Source: Humulus lupulus
Taxonomy: Eukaryota > Streptophyta > Magnoliopsida > Rosales > Cannabaceae
DNA: 64,000 nt
Direction: 5' to 3'
Assembly: GCF_963169125.1 (NCBI RefSeq)
Contig: NC_084796.1
Location: 217,644,448 to 217,708,447, forward strand
The notes under the pieces: model-generated
Told to the model about the DNA's origin: nothing
The model's database searches: none
The model's input: the letters and a program-made list of their open reading frames with translations, nothing else
Part shown: one piece after another, positions 22,333-34,750 of the stretch
Layout: the number at the start of each line of letters is the position of its first letter
Position numbering within the stretch: the first letter of the stretch is position 1
Translations under genes and position numbers: made by a program

Positions 22333-25015
22333 TGTAACGCCCTAAACTCCAGGGACCGTTACGGTGTGCATTTTAAACAGTGTTAAACTTACTAATTGAG
22401 TCATTTGGCCATAATCGTGTAACTAAGTATGATTAGCGATTTAGGGTTAAACTTTTTGGTTAAGATACAACGTTTCACTAAAACGTTTACTATATCCATT
22501 GGGATCCCAAAAATATAATTTAAAGGTTAATTACAACAAAATATTTACAACCAGCCGACCTAAGCGCCAAAATAGGGTTTAACCCTAGTTCCTCTTTCAA
22601 CCCTCGACCGTGGCAGTCGAGCAGCCACATATGTACACATCATCACCTAAGCTCTCCAACTCCAGGATGGTCCAGCTTTCTTTTGCCTTTACCTGCACCA
22701 CATAGTACTCGTGAGCCGAAGCCCAGCAAGAAAACTTAATATGCTCATGAACAGTAATAACATGTCACTAAATCATAATGTTCATGCCTAGTAATGATAG
22801 CCCTATTCATGCATGCAAATAATTTCAGATAATGATGGGGAATCCATGATGAGGAATCTTTCCCTCCTGAATGGATGACTATCAAGTCATTCCTAATAAT
22901 ATGAGTGATTTAACACTTTGAGGTTCTGTTAACCACGATGGAGCGTATAGCTCTAATTAGATGAGTGATTTAACACTTGAGGTTCTGTTAACCATAATGG
23001 AGCATATAGCTCTAATCAGATGAGTGATTTAACACTTGAGGTTCTATTAACCATAATGAGTGACTGATGAGGAAGTCACTAACTTAAATCAGATGAGTGA
23101 CTGATGAGCGAGTCACTACGGGGCTCAGCACCCACAGCCATGTGATGATGCAGTCACCTTGGCCTTCTGGCCCTGCCTCTAAGTGGCTAGCCATAGGCTA
23201 GACAAGCGCTTTTAGTTTTCATCAAACTTGAGGTCGATCCAACATTAATGCCCATGATGAGTCATTCAATGCAGATGTCGATTAGATCTAATCTTTGTCA
23301 GCTTGCGTTAAACACGCTAAGACCGTTCTTGACTTATTAGTCAATACCATATGAAAAGTGCTCAGTACTACTGCTGAACTTGACTAGTGAGTCAAAACTT
23401 CACAGTTAATACTGACACCATTGCTAATTTTGACTAGTGAGTCAGTGCCACGCACAAGTAAGCAATGCAACCAGGCATATATCATATGTCATATATCCAA
23501 ATTTTGGGCATTCAACACTCTTACTTAACAATTTCTAGCATAATTAGGATCATGCACAAACGCAGAGACTCAAGCTCTGATCAATCTCATATTCAACATT
23601 CATGGCATGCCCTAATCACATGTTCTCTCGTGCATCACATGCATCACATACTGGGTGCAGTTTTCTTACCTCTGGTTCGAGCGAGAAATAATAATTGAAC
23701 GACCCTTGAGAACGATCGATCCTTTAATCCCTTAGAGGTCACCTAATCATAACTAATTATAACTTCCATTAACGAAAATCAACAATGAAAAGTTCTTGAC
23801 CTAAACCTCACTCCTAGGGCCCCAAATTGTACCCAAACGGTGAGTAAATTCGATCCCGAGCCTTAGGAATTGAGACCCCGAGCCAAAAACCCTAAAAAAT
23901 GCCTAAAACATGCATTAGGGAAAATAGGGTAGCGCTACAGCGCTGCCCCCCTAGCGCCCCAACACTACAACCAGGGGAAATTTGCCCTGGCTAGCGCTGT
24001 AGCGCCACTCTTTGGGCGCTGTAGCGCTAAGACCAGGCAAAATTGGCCTTGTTCTTCCCTCCTTCGACTCCTCCTTTCCCAACCTGAAAAACAAGCTTCC
24101 ATACTCAATTTAAACCCCTAATTGAACCCAAAAACCATCTACACATAACCTAGGCATCATAACCCAAGTAACCTTTGCCAAAAACCCCATTGAATTCTCA
24201 ACTTTCCAACTCAAGAACCAAACTGAAAATCAACGGAAACAGAGCAAGAATATGAGATTCTATGGCTAAAAACTTACCCCAATCTCAGAATTACACCCTC
24301 TTCAATGGTGGAACACAACCCTAGCTTATCAAGACTTAACTCCCTAGCTTGGTTCCTCAAAAGGAGCTTCAAAATTTAAAGGAAAATGGAAGAGAAACGG
24401 TGATCGGTTGAGGAGAAGAAGATGCTATGTTTTGGTTAACTTCCACAACCTTCTAATGGCTAAATATAACCTTAGGGTGAAAAGACCTAAATGCCCTCAT
24501 GCCTAATTAAAACCCTTAACAGCCACTAAGGGAAAATCGTCATTTCCCGCGTATTTCGTTAATCATAATTAACACCCTCCGATTCCCATTATTCTTAATA
24601 TTCTCCAATGCTAATAAATCATATCCCATTACCCTTTAATTCCCGGCAATGTTCTAATCACCAAATTACCCCGAGACTCACCCCGAGCCCCGAAACTAAT
24701 CTCGTTATGACTAGACCGATAACTTGCATTCAAAGATCGTCTCACGCCGAATGGCTCGAACAAATCCACATATAATGTGGTATATTCATAATTCATCATA
24801 CATGCACGAAAATACACAATTACGCCATCAATGAGCCAAATTACCAAAATACCCTTATAATTAAAAATGGACCCATATGCATACATTTATCATCATATTA
24901 TAATATAATTCACATAAACATGCATATAATATTTAATAGCATAATAAATCAATTATGACCATCCTGGCCTCCTAATCAAGGTCCTAAATCTTATTAGGGA
25001 TTTTGGGGCATTACA
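22333..25015 (-). repeat. gypsy 5' LTR
   Basis: 2,683 bp, paired with 13680-16363; same 59 bp tandem array at about 22894-23060. Confidence 0.92.
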
Positions 25016-25569
25016 CAGAATTCCTTACCAATTGGTCAATAGATCATTTTGCCCCTTGCCTTTACTTAACCCCAAAGACAATCCCAAAGGCATTTTGGTC
25101 ATTAATCTTAAAATTCTAATTACACCACTAATCTCCAAATTCATCAACTAATCCATCAAACATAATTATTCCACCAATTTATTTCATTTACCAATAATTC
25201 CCAAAATATCGAAATTTCCAAAAATACCCCTAGACTCGCTCCGAACCAGACATTTTTCCCTACTGTGACTTTTCCAGTAAACCGCTCGAACGGATCCACT
25301 CATGCAGAAAATCACAAATATATCCATATAATAATGTGGTCTCAAGCACATAACACATAATAATTGCAAATAGACCATCCATGCTTTAAAATTACGAAAA
25401 TGCAAATTTTTAACAAAACCGTGGTTTTTAAACACATTTAATACACATAATCATGCATACTCAATCATATAATAATATAAATCAAATAATTCACACATAA
25501 TTATCCCACGTGCCCTCCCGCCATGCTAATTAAAATACTTAATTCTATTAGGAATTTCGGGACACTGCT

Positions 25570-27170
25570 GAAGACTTTTGGATTAATTGGCTTATGGGAT
25601 TGGTGTTGACTCTTCACCACTACAATATATGGTTTTAATGACATTAAACAATAATGTGCATAAAATGACAACGTCATAAGTTATACTATACTATGATACT
25701 ATTCTCTCATCATTTCTCTCTCCAATCAAACTCCTTTGTTCACTTTAAAAAAACACAAAAGAAACCAACCATAGCCGACCCATCACATTAACTTTATTCT
25801 CTCCATCTTCTCACTTTATTTCTCTCTCCAATTATATTTTATTTAATGAAAAAGAAATCCTAATATCCTGTTGGATCAGAATAATAAAATCTAAATGCAT
25901 GCTTTGTATTTTTCACATAATCAATATTGGAATAGAAAACATAGATTCATGTTTGAATTGAATTTATACGTAAATAAACAATACCCATCACATGATATGC
26001 AGCAAAATTAAAACTACTCTTCCATTTTGATTATCTAACATTTTGTCCTTTCAGAATGCTAGGTATTGTCAGAAATCAAAACTTCTAGAACAAAACCACA
26101 ATCTTCCACGTATATCTTCGATCAAACCTAACTAAATGTGGGCTTGCTCTCAACACATGAGATAGAAGTATAAGAGGGAAGAGAGAGATGATTTGGGTGG
26201 CCAAGAAGGGTTAGAATGTCTAGGGTTTTGATTTCTTTGATTTACTTACGAGTTAAATCATTCACTTCTTATTATCTCTAACCCCAGCTATAACACTCTA
26301 TATATATAGTAAACACCCTAGGTCACTAACTGCTACACTTAACCATAGTTATCATTTATTTAACCCAGGTTACCAATTATTTAATTAAAAAAAAAGCAGC
26401 TTTTGAATTTGAATTCAAGCTCTAATTTATTTGTTTGATAATTAATTGATTAAATAAATAATTAAATCCTTATTCAAATTAACTATATATAATATGAATA
26501 TTAACACTAATTTTTCAATATCAATAAATCTACCCATAATATTAGCAAATCTCTCTTTTGCCTAAATTTTTTAATTCATGTAAATATCAATAAATAATTT
26601 TCATATTATTTATTCCCGTTGACCTAGTCAACCTCATTTTTACCGTTGATAATTAAATCAACTTATTGAGAATATTAAGTCTGATTTAATCAGAGACAAC
26701 GCAGGGACCATTGATCCATGAACATAAGCTTCAATACGTTCCCTTGAGTTTATTTAATTGTCGGCTAAAGTCCTTGTTTTTTTTACAAGTGTAGCATTTT
26801 AAGTCCACGATATTTTTTTTGTGTGGAAAAAGTCCCTTTCGTTACACAATTGGTGCACATTTTCTCGGAACAGTTAACAATCATTAAAGTGGGGACTCAA
26901 CATAAATGTTAGAGACTATTGCCGCCAAAAAAATTAAAGATTGGAGACTTAAATGCTACAATTTTGAAAGAACGTGGACTTTAGCCATCAATTTCCCTGT
27001 AATTTATTTTTCTTTTTAAGAAGATCGAATACTCTATAGTTAACATATAAAAAATAATCCTAACCTCGAGTCTCATGTTGTTACAGTTTTCAAGATGATA
27101 ATTAGCTAGTGTATTTTTGCTATTTATTTATTATATTATATTCTACCATTGTATAAACCCATATCAAATC
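25570..27170. other. AT-rich non-coding stretch between two retrotransposons
   Basis: No gene seen. CACTACAATATATGG at 25618 resembles a CACTA-type terminus, but no matching right end was found. A foldback MITE lies at 26763-26986. The rest is AT-rich; the final bases AAATC (27166-27170) are the left target duplication of the Tat element. Confidence 0.6.
26763..26986. mobile_element. foldback MITE with imperfect terminal inverted repeats
   Basis: 224 bp. The left arm GGCTAAAGTCCTTG...GTAGCATTTTAAGTCC mirrors the right arm, whose reverse complement reads GGCTAAAGTCCACG...GTAGCATTTAAGTC. The direct-repeat flanks are imperfect. A truncated relative (AGTTAAAGTCCCTC...TTGTAGCATTAAAGTC) lies at about 46030-46080. 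Confidence 0.65.
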
Positions 27171-28029
27171 TGTTGACTGCCTTTTTCGCCATCAACGTAA
27201 GAAAACAGAGCTTCAAAGAAATATAATAAAGAGCAAGATATTTTACGTGGTTCAGGTTATTAATTAACCCTAGTCCTCGAGGCTATTGTATTAGGATTGG
27301 TAAAGCTTAGTTGGGCAAGCTTCTATGGGGTTTCATGCAACACTTTTGCAATGCTTTGAATACAAAAGTTGGAGATCCCCTTACAATGGATGCCCTAGCC
27401 CTATTTATAGAGGCTGAGAGTAATTAATTCCCGTAATGGAAAGTTATTACAAAAATATTCCCAGGTAATTGAGATTAAAAGCTAATCAATACACCTTTTT
27501 GTGATAGAGGTAGTGGTGGGGCCGTGCATATTGCATGAGGCCCATTTACGAGGTTGCAGCCAATCATCTTTCAGGGAGACATGATCCTGACAGCGTCAGA
27601 GAGTGGCTGCACGTTTTCCTGACAGTGTTAAAGAGTGGCTGCACATTTTCCCACACCAGGCGGCGCATTGGGACATGCTGTTTGTCGCCTATACGGGCTT
27701 GATACCACTATCTATAGAACATCAGCTTAGTCCTAAAATTACCCGCGGGTTAGGGTCTCTGTGCGAGACACCTGGCGCTACCATCTAGACTCCAAGAGGT
27801 CTTCTCCCAAACCTGGACAAATTGCATGGAGAAAACTCAAGCTAATGTATCCAAGGTTCTCGGGGTATGGTTTGCTAGAGGCAACCTTCCCCCGATGAGA
27901 CGTCTGAAGACGTGAGGAAGCCTATTTTCAAAGTAGGTTGTGAGCTCAATAGAGATTACTAAACCCTCTTGGAGAACATAGCTACTCTCGAAGACTTCCA
28001 CGTGTCACTAGGAAAAAATATGGACAACA
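27171..28029 (-). repeat. Tat element 3' LTR
   Basis: 859 bp from TGTTGACTGCC to ATGGACAACA, similar along its length to 44731-45572. Confidence 0.88.
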
Positions 28030-28039
28030 TTTCCCCCCT
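28030..28039 (-). other. Tat element polypurine tract
   Basis: The minus strand reads AGGGGGGAAA directly before the 3' LTR. Confidence 0.8.
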
Positions 28040-28400
28040 AAGTCTTCACTCTTCCTTGGACAGTGGAGACTTAGATTTAGAGTAGTATTTTCAAGGAACG
28101 AACTCGGTCGAAGATGCTTGGGCTCCTCAAAACATCAAACCTACCAAAAGGGGATGCCACGTGTTGGCTCCCTACTGTTGGACCCATCAATAGACTCCAT
28201 TTAATGAAGGATTTAGTCCACACCCCAAAACATATATTTCGTACCCTAAATATCCTTTCACGCTGCATTTGAGTTGTCCTTTTCTCGTGTTATGATTATG
28301 ATCCATGCCTCGATATTTGTGACTATTGGATCGCGCTCGAATACCTACTCCATAGGCGATCGACAGTCAGGAAAGAGTTACTTCCTTTCCAAGTTCTGGT
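28040..28400. other. untranslated region between the polypurine tract and the accessory gene promoter
   Basis: No coding signal on either strand. It would be the 3' untranslated part of the element's minus-strand transcript and the upstream region of the plus-strand accessory gene. Confidence 0.5.
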
Positions 28401-28401
28401 G

Positions 28402-28408
28402 TATAAAA
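28402..28408 (+). promoter_or_regulatory. TATA box of the antisense accessory gene
   Basis: TATAAAA lies about 225 bp ahead of a clean splice donor (28628) and on the same strand as the accessory frames. CA-rich leader-like sequence follows. The placement fits a plant promoter, but there is no expression evidence. Confidence 0.5.
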
Positions 28409-28627
28409 CTTAAAATTTTCCTTCAATTCATTTACATTAACATTTGATATTTCCACAAACCAGAGCTCACGAAACCCCTTCATCATCCCACAATAGAAAT
28501 CCTCACAAAAAAACCTCTTCACCAACAATTCTCAACAACTAGAGGGAAGCAAGCTATTTCTGGGTCAACAACACTAAATATCTTCGCGGCTAGACACGAC
28601 TTAGCACCTATCGTCGGTTCATTTCGG

Positions 28628-29022
28628 GTAAGCATTTTCTCTCTTCATCTCGGTGTTTTTTTGGGTTCTCTGGATGATTTTTAGTTTGCATGCCTAGGTC
28701 TTTTGTGTTCATCGGAGTTTTAGAGGTCATTTCAACCCATTTATGGTCCTTTTAGGTCAATTTTCACAATAAGGCTATGAAAATATGGTCCTTTTAGGTC
28801 TATTTGCGTTATTTTTGCATTTGTAGACATTCGATCAAAATCTGGAAAATTTCTAGATTTCGGTGAAACCTTTGAATTTCGGTGTAGATTCTAGGTTCGG
28901 GCACATCCCGATCCCTTAGATTTCTCTTCCTTCTCCACTTCCCAAGCAGTTGTCTTAAGGTTTCTTGTATTTTTTCCTTTTTCTCTTTTGGTCAAGATGC
29001 TATCTATTTGGCTTTGTCTCAG
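28628..29022 (+). other. predicted leader intron of the accessory gene
   Basis: Donor GGTAAGC at 28628; T-rich body; acceptor GGCTTTGTCTCAG ending at 29022; the next three bases are ATG. Such a leader intron is a common layout in plant genes. Confidence 0.6.
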
Positions 29023-29822
29023 ATGTCCGAGGAGCTCCAACACTTGCACCAACAAGGCTTTTACTCTTTTGATCATGAGATACTGACAATGACTCGAGAA
29101 GACCATAGGCCACAAGAAGCTGCTCGGGCGGAGGCCCTAGTGCCATCATGATTACTGGTTGTACAAGAAGTGGCTCCAGTTATCGAGTGGCCTGCGTCAT
29201 AGGCACAAAGCAGACTGACTGAGGTGGAGGTGAACCATGACCCCATTCCTCATCCCACTTAAAAGTATGAGGCTGCGAGCTTTGAGGCGGAGCAATACCT
29301 CATCAAGCTTAAGCATCCTCTTGCCTTGGAGTGCATAATGAAGCATTATCGAATCGCGCGAGGACTTCCTAGTGCACATTTGCCGAGAGTCAAAGAGAGT
29401 GCACTCCAGCGTCCACAGTCTCAGAGCATGGAGCCAAGCACACCTGATGGCCGGAGCCACCTTGCCCTTGCACTAGTACTTTGTGGATTTCCTGCAGTAC
29501 GTAGGAATAACCCATTTCCAACTCTCCCCCAACGGGTATAGGGTCATGGCGAGCATGTACGTTCTGTACCGGAGGAAGAACTGGCCAACACCCTTTCCTA
29601 CGGAAATCCTGTATTTTTATAGCTTTCGAAATATGCCAAGGAATAACCAGAGTGATCTCGATGGGTATTATGCATTGATGAAGTATAGCCCACCCTCGTT
29701 GAACTATAAGGCACCACACCACAACGAGAATCACTCTCAAGACTACCAAGACAAATTTTTCTTCACCAACGAATTCCCGACTCGCACCAAACCCACGCTT
29801 TTACTCGAGTTATCTAGGGTTG

Positions 29823-29902
29823 GTGAGTATTATTTTAGTCAAGAATTGTTATTTTCGTGTTTCGATAGCTTGTCCCATACTTAGTCATTTTCGTTCCCAC
29901 AG
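29823..29902 (+). other. predicted intron of the accessory gene
   Basis: 80 bp, donor TTGGTGAGTAT, T-rich interior, acceptor TTCCCACAG. The size is typical of a short plant intron. Confidence 0.7.
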
Positions 29903-31127
29903 GCCTTTTCCCACAAGTCCCGAAAATTGGCTTCCCAGCACATCAAGTACATGGATGGGTGGGCCTTTTAAATCTTCAACCAATGATTGCTGGAGGAGCA
30001 GTTCGAGAACGTCCAAGTGATATGAGAGGTTGAAGAAGCCCGGGTAGACCAGGAGCTCGAGGAGGAACTCCAGGCGAGGATAGATAGCTCATTCCTAGAC
30101 CAAGGTAAAATTCATATAGTAGTTTATTACGCTAGACAAGTAGGGGACGCCGTAACCCCTGAGCACGTGTGGACTTCTCCATCACTTCTCTAGTATGGCC
30201 TGATATCCAACTACCACTGGACAACAGAGGAATTTCAGGATTACCAAGAATTAGTAGATGTCTATCTCCACCACCCGCGGAGACATTGCCTCCGCGGCGG
30301 TTTGTGCCTCTGGACGATGTGACATCTTTCCACGTGAACTGCTTTTGCCAGTATGAAACTAACACTACCCAGGAAATGGGAAGGCGAGTTTGGGAGTTCA
30401 TGCACTCAATCCCTTACCCGGAGGAGCTTAGTGGTGGGGCTTCCGAGAAGCCCTCATGTTTTTGACTTATGCTTACTCTTTGTTTTCGTGCAATTTTAAA
30501 TTGTCGTTTTTGCTTTGCAGATCACATGGGACTGGAGAACATTGCTCGATCAACTTTTAGACTCAGAGGGGCTCTAGGTTCATCTTCAGCGGGAGGATCG
30601 CAACCTCTTCAGGAGGGAGTGACCCCTCCACCAGCCAAGCAGCATCATACCTCCTCCCCCTGGGAGAGGTTCCTCAGGTGGTGGGGACACCTGTCCAAAA
30701 CATTTCTTCTTCTGCATCTCTTGTTGGTGAGGAGGTTCTGAGAGCTGAGAGCCAGAGATCGATGACCTGCCTCCAACTCCTAATTTATTCGAAGACTTTC
30801 GAAAGGGAGATGCTAGTGCGCTACCAGGCCATGGTCCAACATTTCAACTCTCGCATGGAGGAAGGAAACAGGGATCTCCATGAGACTATGAAGGCTCTAC
30901 AACAATTGAAACCTCTAAGGGAAAGTCCCTCTGAGCCCCCAATTCCTCGTGAAGAATTGGAGACCATGTTCTCGGCCAAGCTGGGAGCGGTGGTTAATCC
31001 GCTGGAGGAAAAGCTTCTCTAGAAGGAGAGCTCTTCCATGTGTGAGCTCACCGCTCAGAGTTTTGCCTAGTTGGGTGACAGTAATGAGGCGTCCCTTGTC
31101 GCCTCCTGCTGATATGCCACCATCTAC

Positions 31128-31206
31128 GTAAGTCAGCTCACCATCAATGTACCATATTTTTTTTTAGAGTGGAACCATCTAATCAGTTGTATGCCATGTT
31201 TTGCAG
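31128..31206 (+). other. predicted intron of the accessory gene
   Basis: 79 bp, donor TACGTAAGTC, T-rich interior, acceptor TGTTTTGCAG. Confidence 0.75.
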
Positions 31207-31819
31207 TCGGCTCTGTCCTGCTAGCATCTCAGAGACATAATTATGGAGAAGTCCTATGAGCTTCACCGAACCAAGGGAAAGGTTTCCTCCGGAGGAAATA
31301 GTTTGCTTGCGGACCAATCTCGAGGCAGAGCAGGCCCAGACCAAGGAACTCGAAGGTTCAGCCTGTAGAGCAACCGATGAACTTCAGTCCATCAAGGAGG
31401 AGGTTTAGAGAACCAAGGATGAGGCTGCAAAGTTTGCAGGTAAAGTTGCCTGTGCTGCGGAGAAGGTCACCAAGGCTCGAGAAGAGAACGTGATTGCCCT
31501 AGGCAAAGCTACAGCCAACAAAGACAAGGCCACATAAGCGGTGGAGGAGGCGAAGTCTCTTCAACAGGAAATGGAGGTCCTCAAGAGGGAGGTAGACACC
31601 ATTGCTGAGGATTCCTTCTACGTAGCCTGGTTCCATAATCAAGAGACGAGCCTTGACTTCACCCGTGAAGCAGACAAGTACCGGCCACTATTCAAAGAGC
31701 GTCTGCGAGCAACGAGGGATGCAGTAATTACCAACTTTGTAGCCACTGAAGCTGGGATAGTATCAGAGGTGGACCCCATCATCAAAGTTGTCGAGGAGGT
31801 TTCTCAAGACCAAAATTAA

Positions 31820-32139
31820 CCACCTTCATGTAAAATAGGCCTGCGTGCCGTCTCTTTTCTTTTTTGTTTTATGGGGCATGGACAATTTACTGCTTGATCC
31901 TCTAAGCACAACTATGTAATCTTTTAACTTCTGAGAATGGCCTATGATTGCACTATTTATTTGCCTTCTTTTCATTATCACTTAACACACATTAACTGGT
32001 GTTTAGCAATTCTGTAGATTGGCCTTAAAGTTCATAAGGTTTTATTTTCAATTATCAACGTAATTCATCGCCACGAGAAAGATTTATTTTACATTAATTT
32101 TTCCACCATACGTGGGCCTTAGTCGTGAGACTGAGGTCT
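31820..32139. other. probable 3' untranslated region of the accessory gene
   Basis: T-rich sequence after the accessory stop codon; no coding signal on either strand. No integrase C-terminal sequence is found here on the minus strand, although it would be expected around this position. Confidence 0.45.
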
Positions 32140-34750
32140 TGTAACGTCCCAAAGTTCCTAATAAGGCTTAGTGCCTTAAATATGGGGCATGAGGGCATTA
32201 TTTGAGTATTATATGTTAATATGTAAATTAATTGAATATTTATGTGATTATGTGAATTTCATGGGTTATATTATTATATGACTGATTATGCATGTTTAAG
32301 TGTATTATATGTGCGAAATAGGCCCACTTTTATTTAAAGGGGCATATTTGTAATTTTGACCTATTGAGGGTATAATTATGATTATATGATTGAGACCCCA
32401 TTATTATGTGGATATAATTGAGATATTCGGCAGGAGTCACTCCTTCTGAGAAAGATAGCGATTTAGTCCCATTAGAGTATGAGTCGTATTTTGGGAAAAA
32501 TAGTGATATTCAAGGTTTGGCAGAATTATTTGGTAATTATAAGTGTAATGTGAGACAAAAGAGTAAAATGATGTTTTTTCCCTTGAGGGGCTTTGAGAGA
32601 GATGTAGGTGAGTTGGGGGTATTTTGGTCTTTTGAACCATTAGGCTGATATACTCAGCTGAGTTTATCAACTCAGAAAGAAGGAAAGGCATAATTTAAGC
32701 CTCTCTTTCTCTCATGTTCTCTCTCTCTAAGTTTTGAGACTTCAGAAGAGAATTTGATTCTAAGGCTTGGAAGCAAGCTTGCTAAAGGATTTAAAAGATG
32801 TTAAAGCTTACAGAAACAATTGGGGAAACGTTTTTGGCATAGGTAATTTTGGTTTTAAGCTCGGGTTTTTAGTTTTGAAAGTTTGTAAAAGTTTACTTGA
32901 ATTTTGATTTTTAGTTGAGTATTAGGGTTTGTTTACTGTATTTCTGAGCTGCTAGGACCATTATTATGGTTGAAATTGGTTAAAATCGTGTTTTGGAACA
33001 ATTTTGGATATGTTTGCGATTCTTAAAATCACTGGTTTTCTGGGTTCGTAGGGTTGCGCCGCACTTAGTGTTGCTTCCTGTGCTTGAGTCTAGTTGATCC
33101 ACTTAGTTCTTTGAAGCTTCCAAGCACTTAGTGTTGCTTCCTGGGCTTGTAGTCCTTAGAAGTAACTTTTGTACGTCGTTAAGTGTGAGCACCTGACATG
33201 TTTTTTATGCCCTTGAGTCTTAGACTATTCGAGGCTAATTTAACGCAGGGTTCGATAACATAGTGTTACTCCACGTGCACATTGTCCTCGGGAGGTTACA
33301 GTGTGACTAGTGCACAGTCATAACTTTCCCCCTCTGAGTACATGTTACTTAGGGCTTTTATCCTAGGATATTGGGAACTCATCCTCGGGCTCTATGTCCT
33401 TGGGTCATGGATCGAGTTCTCCTTCCTATGTTATTGGGTCTGAGAGCGCTCAAGTTTTTGGCAACTTAAGGCTTGTGCCCGAGTGTTTGTGACTCGGGGT
33501 TTACATTGCTTGTCGAGAACTGGGAACTTGCTATTACTCCTCGAGCACAATGTCCTCGGGAGATGGCACAAGTCCTCCAAGATGTAGCACTAAGTTTACC
33601 CTAGTCCCAGATACTTCGATTTTAGGTTTACTACACTTATGATAAGCTTAGTTTCCTAGGTTGTGCTCGGTGTTATTCCACGGGCACATGGTCCTCAGGA
33701 GGTTACAGTGTGACTAGTTATGAAAGTAAGGTTGCCCCCCGAGTACAGATGCTTGTTGTTGATGGTGAGAACTTGTTAATGATGTTAGATCGGAAAACTC
33801 AAAGGTCGATAAGAAAATGATGAACTTAGAAAGAATTTAGAAAAAAACTTGAAGAGGAAGAGTCTTTAACAACAATGGAGAAAATGCTCGTATATTGCTC
33901 AATAGCCTTAGTATATAATGAATTTTCCAACTCCTTAGTCTGAGGGGTGAAGGTATATTTATAGCTGGGCTCTAATGGCCTCTGATACATGGTGGTCTCT
34001 GGGGAAAAAATAGTACACAAGTACATTGTCAGAGTAGTGGCACAAGTCGTGGTGGAGCAGAGGGTTGTGGTGTCAATGTTGGTACACGGTCAAAGGCATG
34101 CATGTCATGCCACCACGTCTCGTACTAATTTTTTCCACCACCACTTGTGGGATACAGATGTCAGAGTCACGCCTTTGTCTTCCTCAGGATCATACATCTC
34201 GTACGCGTACGCGTGCCTCGAACCTAATGGTCCTTCTTACATTTCCAAGATACATCTTTTCTCCAAGCTTCCTTGTGTTTTGCTAAGTGTAGGAAAGCTT
34301 GCAAGTCATCACGAGTAACATACTTAGTCGCCTTCACCAATTCTATCTTGATACCAAATGATGGTTGGAACCTTACTGGCTCTCCTCGTACGTGTACTCA
34401 GGAGGCTTTAGAATTTACATTTTATAAGAAGTCACAGTGATGATGTGCCTCGTTGGTGGCACCTACTTTAGGGGGATGTGGGTTGCTCGTGATTACACAA
34501 GGTGCCTCTCATGTACCCTCGGGCTGGACATATATGGGTTGTAATAAGTTTTAATTAAGTTTTCATTATTTCAAAGTTATGTTTTGTTTCAAACAATGGG
34601 ATCCCAATGTCCTACTTATGAATTTTATATAGTTTTAAAACTTTACTTTATAGTTTTGAAATAAAGATATGTTATTTCAAATGTATGTTTTCGTAAGATT
34701 AGTATAGAAATTAGTAATGGTCCAAAGTCTAGAGTAGTTGGGTCATTACA
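32140..34750 (+). mobile_element. solo LTR in the Tat integrase, without clear target duplication
   Basis: 2,611 bp from TGTAACGTCCCAAAG to GTTGGGTCATTACA. The flanks GGTCT (32135-32139) and TATCT (34751-34755) agree at only 3 of 5 positions. The integrase frame stops at its right edge and does not resume at its left edge, so one flank was probably lost by deletion. No internal coding domain; the frames inside are short and unrecognised. Confidence 0.75.

Larger units (their letters stand above)
13680..25015 (-). mobile_element. degenerate Ty3/gypsy element with two 2.7 kb LTRs
   Basis: LTRs at 13680-16363 and 22333-25015 share start (TGTAACGCCCTAAACTCC) and end (TTTTGGGGCATTACA). Flanks are CCGAA (13675-13679) and CAGAA (25016-25020), a 4/5 match for the target duplication. 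The primer site and polypurine tract put the 5' LTR on the right, so transcription is leftward. The roughly 6 kb interior keeps gag, zinc knuckle, protease, RT and integrase traces in gypsy order (integrase last), all with many stops, and carries an extra solo LTR at 16700-18684. By eye the first 200 bp of the LTRs differ by about 5%, so it is older than copia A. Confidence 0.92.
11905..25569 (-). mobile_element. outer solo LTR, split at 13679/25016 by a gypsy element
   Basis: The left part (11905-13679) begins TGTAATGCCCTACTAATCC, the form in which minus-oriented gypsy LTRs of this window start on the plus strand. The right part (25016-25569) ends ATTTCGGGACACTGCT, a mutated version of the GGGACATTACA-type end. 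The 5 bp GAAGA is present exactly on both sides (11900-11904 and 25570-25574), which sets the boundaries. Total LTR length is about 2.3 kb. No internal domain belonging to this LTR is present, so it is a solo LTR. Confidence 0.82.
29023..31819 (+). pseudogene. Tat antisense accessory gene (gypsy-type 'transposon' domain plus coiled coil), decayed
   Basis: Plus strand, opposite to gag-pol. The first exon starts MSEELQHLHQQG at 29023 and meets TGA at 29149. At 29430-29820 a conserved block reads DFLQYVGITHFQLSPNGYRV and ASMYVLYRRKNWPTPFP, resembling the 'putative gypsy type transposon' domain found in antisense or extra frames of plant Tat elements. Three internal introns are recognisable (29823-29902, about 30105 on with acceptor AG at 30519-30520 after a further segment, and 31128-31206). 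The last part (about 31240-31819) is Glu/Lys-rich coiled coil with heptads, including EEAKSLQQEMEVLKREVDTI. In-frame stops and shifts occur in most exons. The function of these accessory proteins is unknown to me. Confidence 0.72.

Noticed and set aside
32418..34318. Several 60-110 codon frames
   Set aside because: All are inside the solo LTR 32140-34750, with no motif and overlapping on both strands.
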